In this document: piece by piece, positions 60,239 to 61,337 of the stretch | Position numbering within the stretch: position 1 is the stretch's first letter | How the letters are laid out: every line of letters begins with the position of its first letter | Virus record (IMG/VR): IMGVR_UViG_3300021438_000016 | Location: 1-61,337 of that record | DNA length: 61,337 nt | Direction: 5' to 3' (one strand) | Source of the DNA: a virus | Notes under the pieces: generated by a model | Told to the model about the DNA's origin: nothing | What the model saw: the letters and a program-made list of their open reading frames with translations, nothing else | Database searches by the model: none | Made by a program: the position numbers and the translations under genes

Positions 60239-61337
60239 ATGGAAATAGTAGAGGGGAAGAGCCTATTACTTAACCTCAATAGGCCCGAGAGAGTCCTTGA
60301 CGCGATAAAAACAAGTAAAGTTGTCAACAAGTTAGATGGTATTTCGCAGGTGCTTGTACCTTGGGGTATACCCGAGACGCATGCGCTAAAGATCTTAAAG
60401 ATCAAGAACGTGCCTAGTCCCATCCAGCGGGACTACAAGTGGGCGGGGGTACACAAGCCCTTCGCTCACCAGAAGGAAACAGCCGCGTTCCTGACCATGC
60501 ACAAGCGGGCCTTCTGCTTCAACGAGCAGGGCACGGGCAAGACCGCCAGCGTCATCTGGGCGGCTGACTATCTCATGTCGCTGGGCTTCATCCGCAGGGT
60601 CTTGGTGGTATGCCCCCTGTCCATCATGCAGTCGGCGTGGCAGTCGGACCTGTTCAAGTTTGCTATGCACCGCACGGTGGACGTGGCACATGGCGCTCCA
60701 GAAAAACGCAGGAAGATTATTGATGGTGGTGCTGAGTTCATCATCATTAACTACGACGGCATCGAGATCGTCGAGAAAGAAATTGATAAAGCTGACTTCG
60801 ACCTGATCGTCATCGACGAGGCGTCGGCCTACAAGACCGCAACCACCAAGCGGTGGAAAGCGATGAACCGGCTGGTCAACGAGAACCGCTGGCTGTGGAT
60901 GCTGACGGGTACACCCGCTGCTCAGTCTCCCGTGGATGCCTTCGGCTTAGCCCGTCTGGTCAACCCCGCAGGTGTACCTAAGTTCGCAGGGGTGTTCCGC
61001 GATATGGTGATGTACCGCCTGACGCAGTACCGCTACCTGCCAAGGGACAACGCCAAAGAGATCGTACACAGGGTGTTGCAACCAGCGATCCGGTTTCTGA
61101 AGGCAGACTGCCTAGACCTGCCAGACATGATGTACGTTGATCGGGACGTACCGATGACCAAGATGCAACAGGCGTACTACAAGAGCATGTTGGTACACAA
61201 CATGGTCTCAGCGGCAGACGAGGAGATCAGCGCAGTCAACGCCGCAGTTCTCATGAACAAGTTGCTCCAGATGGCGTGCGGCACGGTGTACACGGATTCA
61301 AAAGAAACTGTGAACTTCGACGCATCTTCTAGGCTCA
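60239..61337 (+). CDS. SNF2-type helicase, 3' end cut by window
   Basis: GAGAG precedes the ATG. Motif Q-like HQKETAAF, Walker A GTGKT (98-102), DEAS (193-196) and TGTPAAQS (223-230) belong to an SF2/SNF2 helicase. The frame is open to the right end, so the second RecA domain is not visible. It probably acts in replication or recombination. Confidence 0.88.
   Translation, partial: MEIVEGKSLLLNLNRPERVLDAIKTSKVVNKLDGISQVLVPWGIPETHALKILKIKNVPSPIQRDYKWAGVHKPFAHQKETAAFLTMHKRAFCFNEQGTGKTASVIWAADYLMSLGFIRRVLVVCPLSIMQSAWQSDLFKFAMHRTVDVAHGAPEKRRKIIDGGAEFIIINYDGIEIVEKEIDKADFDLIVIDEASAYKTATTKRWKAMNRLVNENRWLWMLTGTPAAQSPVDAFGLARLVNPAGVPKFAGVFRDMVMYRLTQYRYLPRDNAKEIVHRVLQPAIRFLKADCLDLPDMMYVDRDVPMTKMQQAYYKSMLVHNMVSAADEEISAVNAAVLMNKLLQMACGTVYTDSKETVNFDASSRL

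Noticed and set aside
1-61337. tRNA genes and CRISPR arrays
   Set aside because: No T-arm-like GGTTCGA with cloverleaf pairing, and no regularly spaced repeat-spacer pattern, was seen.
1-61337. Window as a complete circular genome
   Set aside because: Both ends cut genes of different families (primase-helicase and SNF2 helicase) in the same direction; the ends do not join into one gene, so at least some sequence is missing.

Overview
The window is part of the genome of a tailed double-stranded DNA phage. It holds a terminase, P22-type portal, scaffold, major capsid protein, head-tail adaptors, nozzle-like tail protein, large internal virion proteins, many adhesins, a holin and an endolysin. 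I see no tape measure, tail tube, sheath, integrase or repressor, so the layout fits a strictly lytic podovirus-like phage. The host is probably a freshwater proteobacterium, perhaps betaproteobacterial. That rests only on remembered resemblance of small proteins (RGKTKG-type and GGGI-type glycine motifs, DUF3310, DUF6321) to freshwater and marine phages and on strong GGAG ribosome sites, so host confidence is low.

Layout. Positions 2-2524 (+) hold the 3' part of a primase-helicase gene, ended by a terminator. Positions 2588-43873 (-) form one long late block. In transcription order from 43.9 kb leftwards it encodes packaging (small terminase candidate, large terminase), portal, a GroES-like co-chaperonin, scaffold, capsid, an inserted HNH endonuclease with its own promoter, a large set of tail-fibre and adhesin genes, small basic glycine-rich proteins, adaptors, more fibres, lysis genes with endonuclease VII, the nozzle-like protein and four large virion or ejection proteins, the last of 2068 residues. 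Positions 43.9-44.2 kb are a divergent control region with a consensus-like promoter in each direction. From 44.2 kb to the right end the genes are early or replicative and almost all on +: a stand-alone early gene, many small proteins, a MoxR-type AAA+ ATPase with a DUF2201 metallopeptidase/VWA partner, several nucleases, a family A DNA polymerase, HNH genes, and an SNF2-type helicase cut by the window end.

Regulation stands out. A perfect palindrome, GTAAAAnTTTTAC, occurs 11 times (plus one one-mismatch copy) between 44.1 and 57.9 kb and was not seen by eye elsewhere. Six copies sit 14-20 bases ahead of a possible start codon, just before the ribosome site. Two paralogous control modules (46.43-46.61 and 48.94-49.13 kb) each combine an upstream hairpin, a perfect TTGACA-17-TATAAT promoter, a hairpin at the predicted 5' end of the RNA, a second hairpin, this palindrome and a ribosome site. 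The early region also carries a tandem family of four overlapping small paralogues (GYT-x-EEF proteins) and a gene-free stretch near 45.5 kb with a G-quadruplex motif, iteron-like repeats and a 14-base inverted repeat, which is my best candidate for a replication origin.
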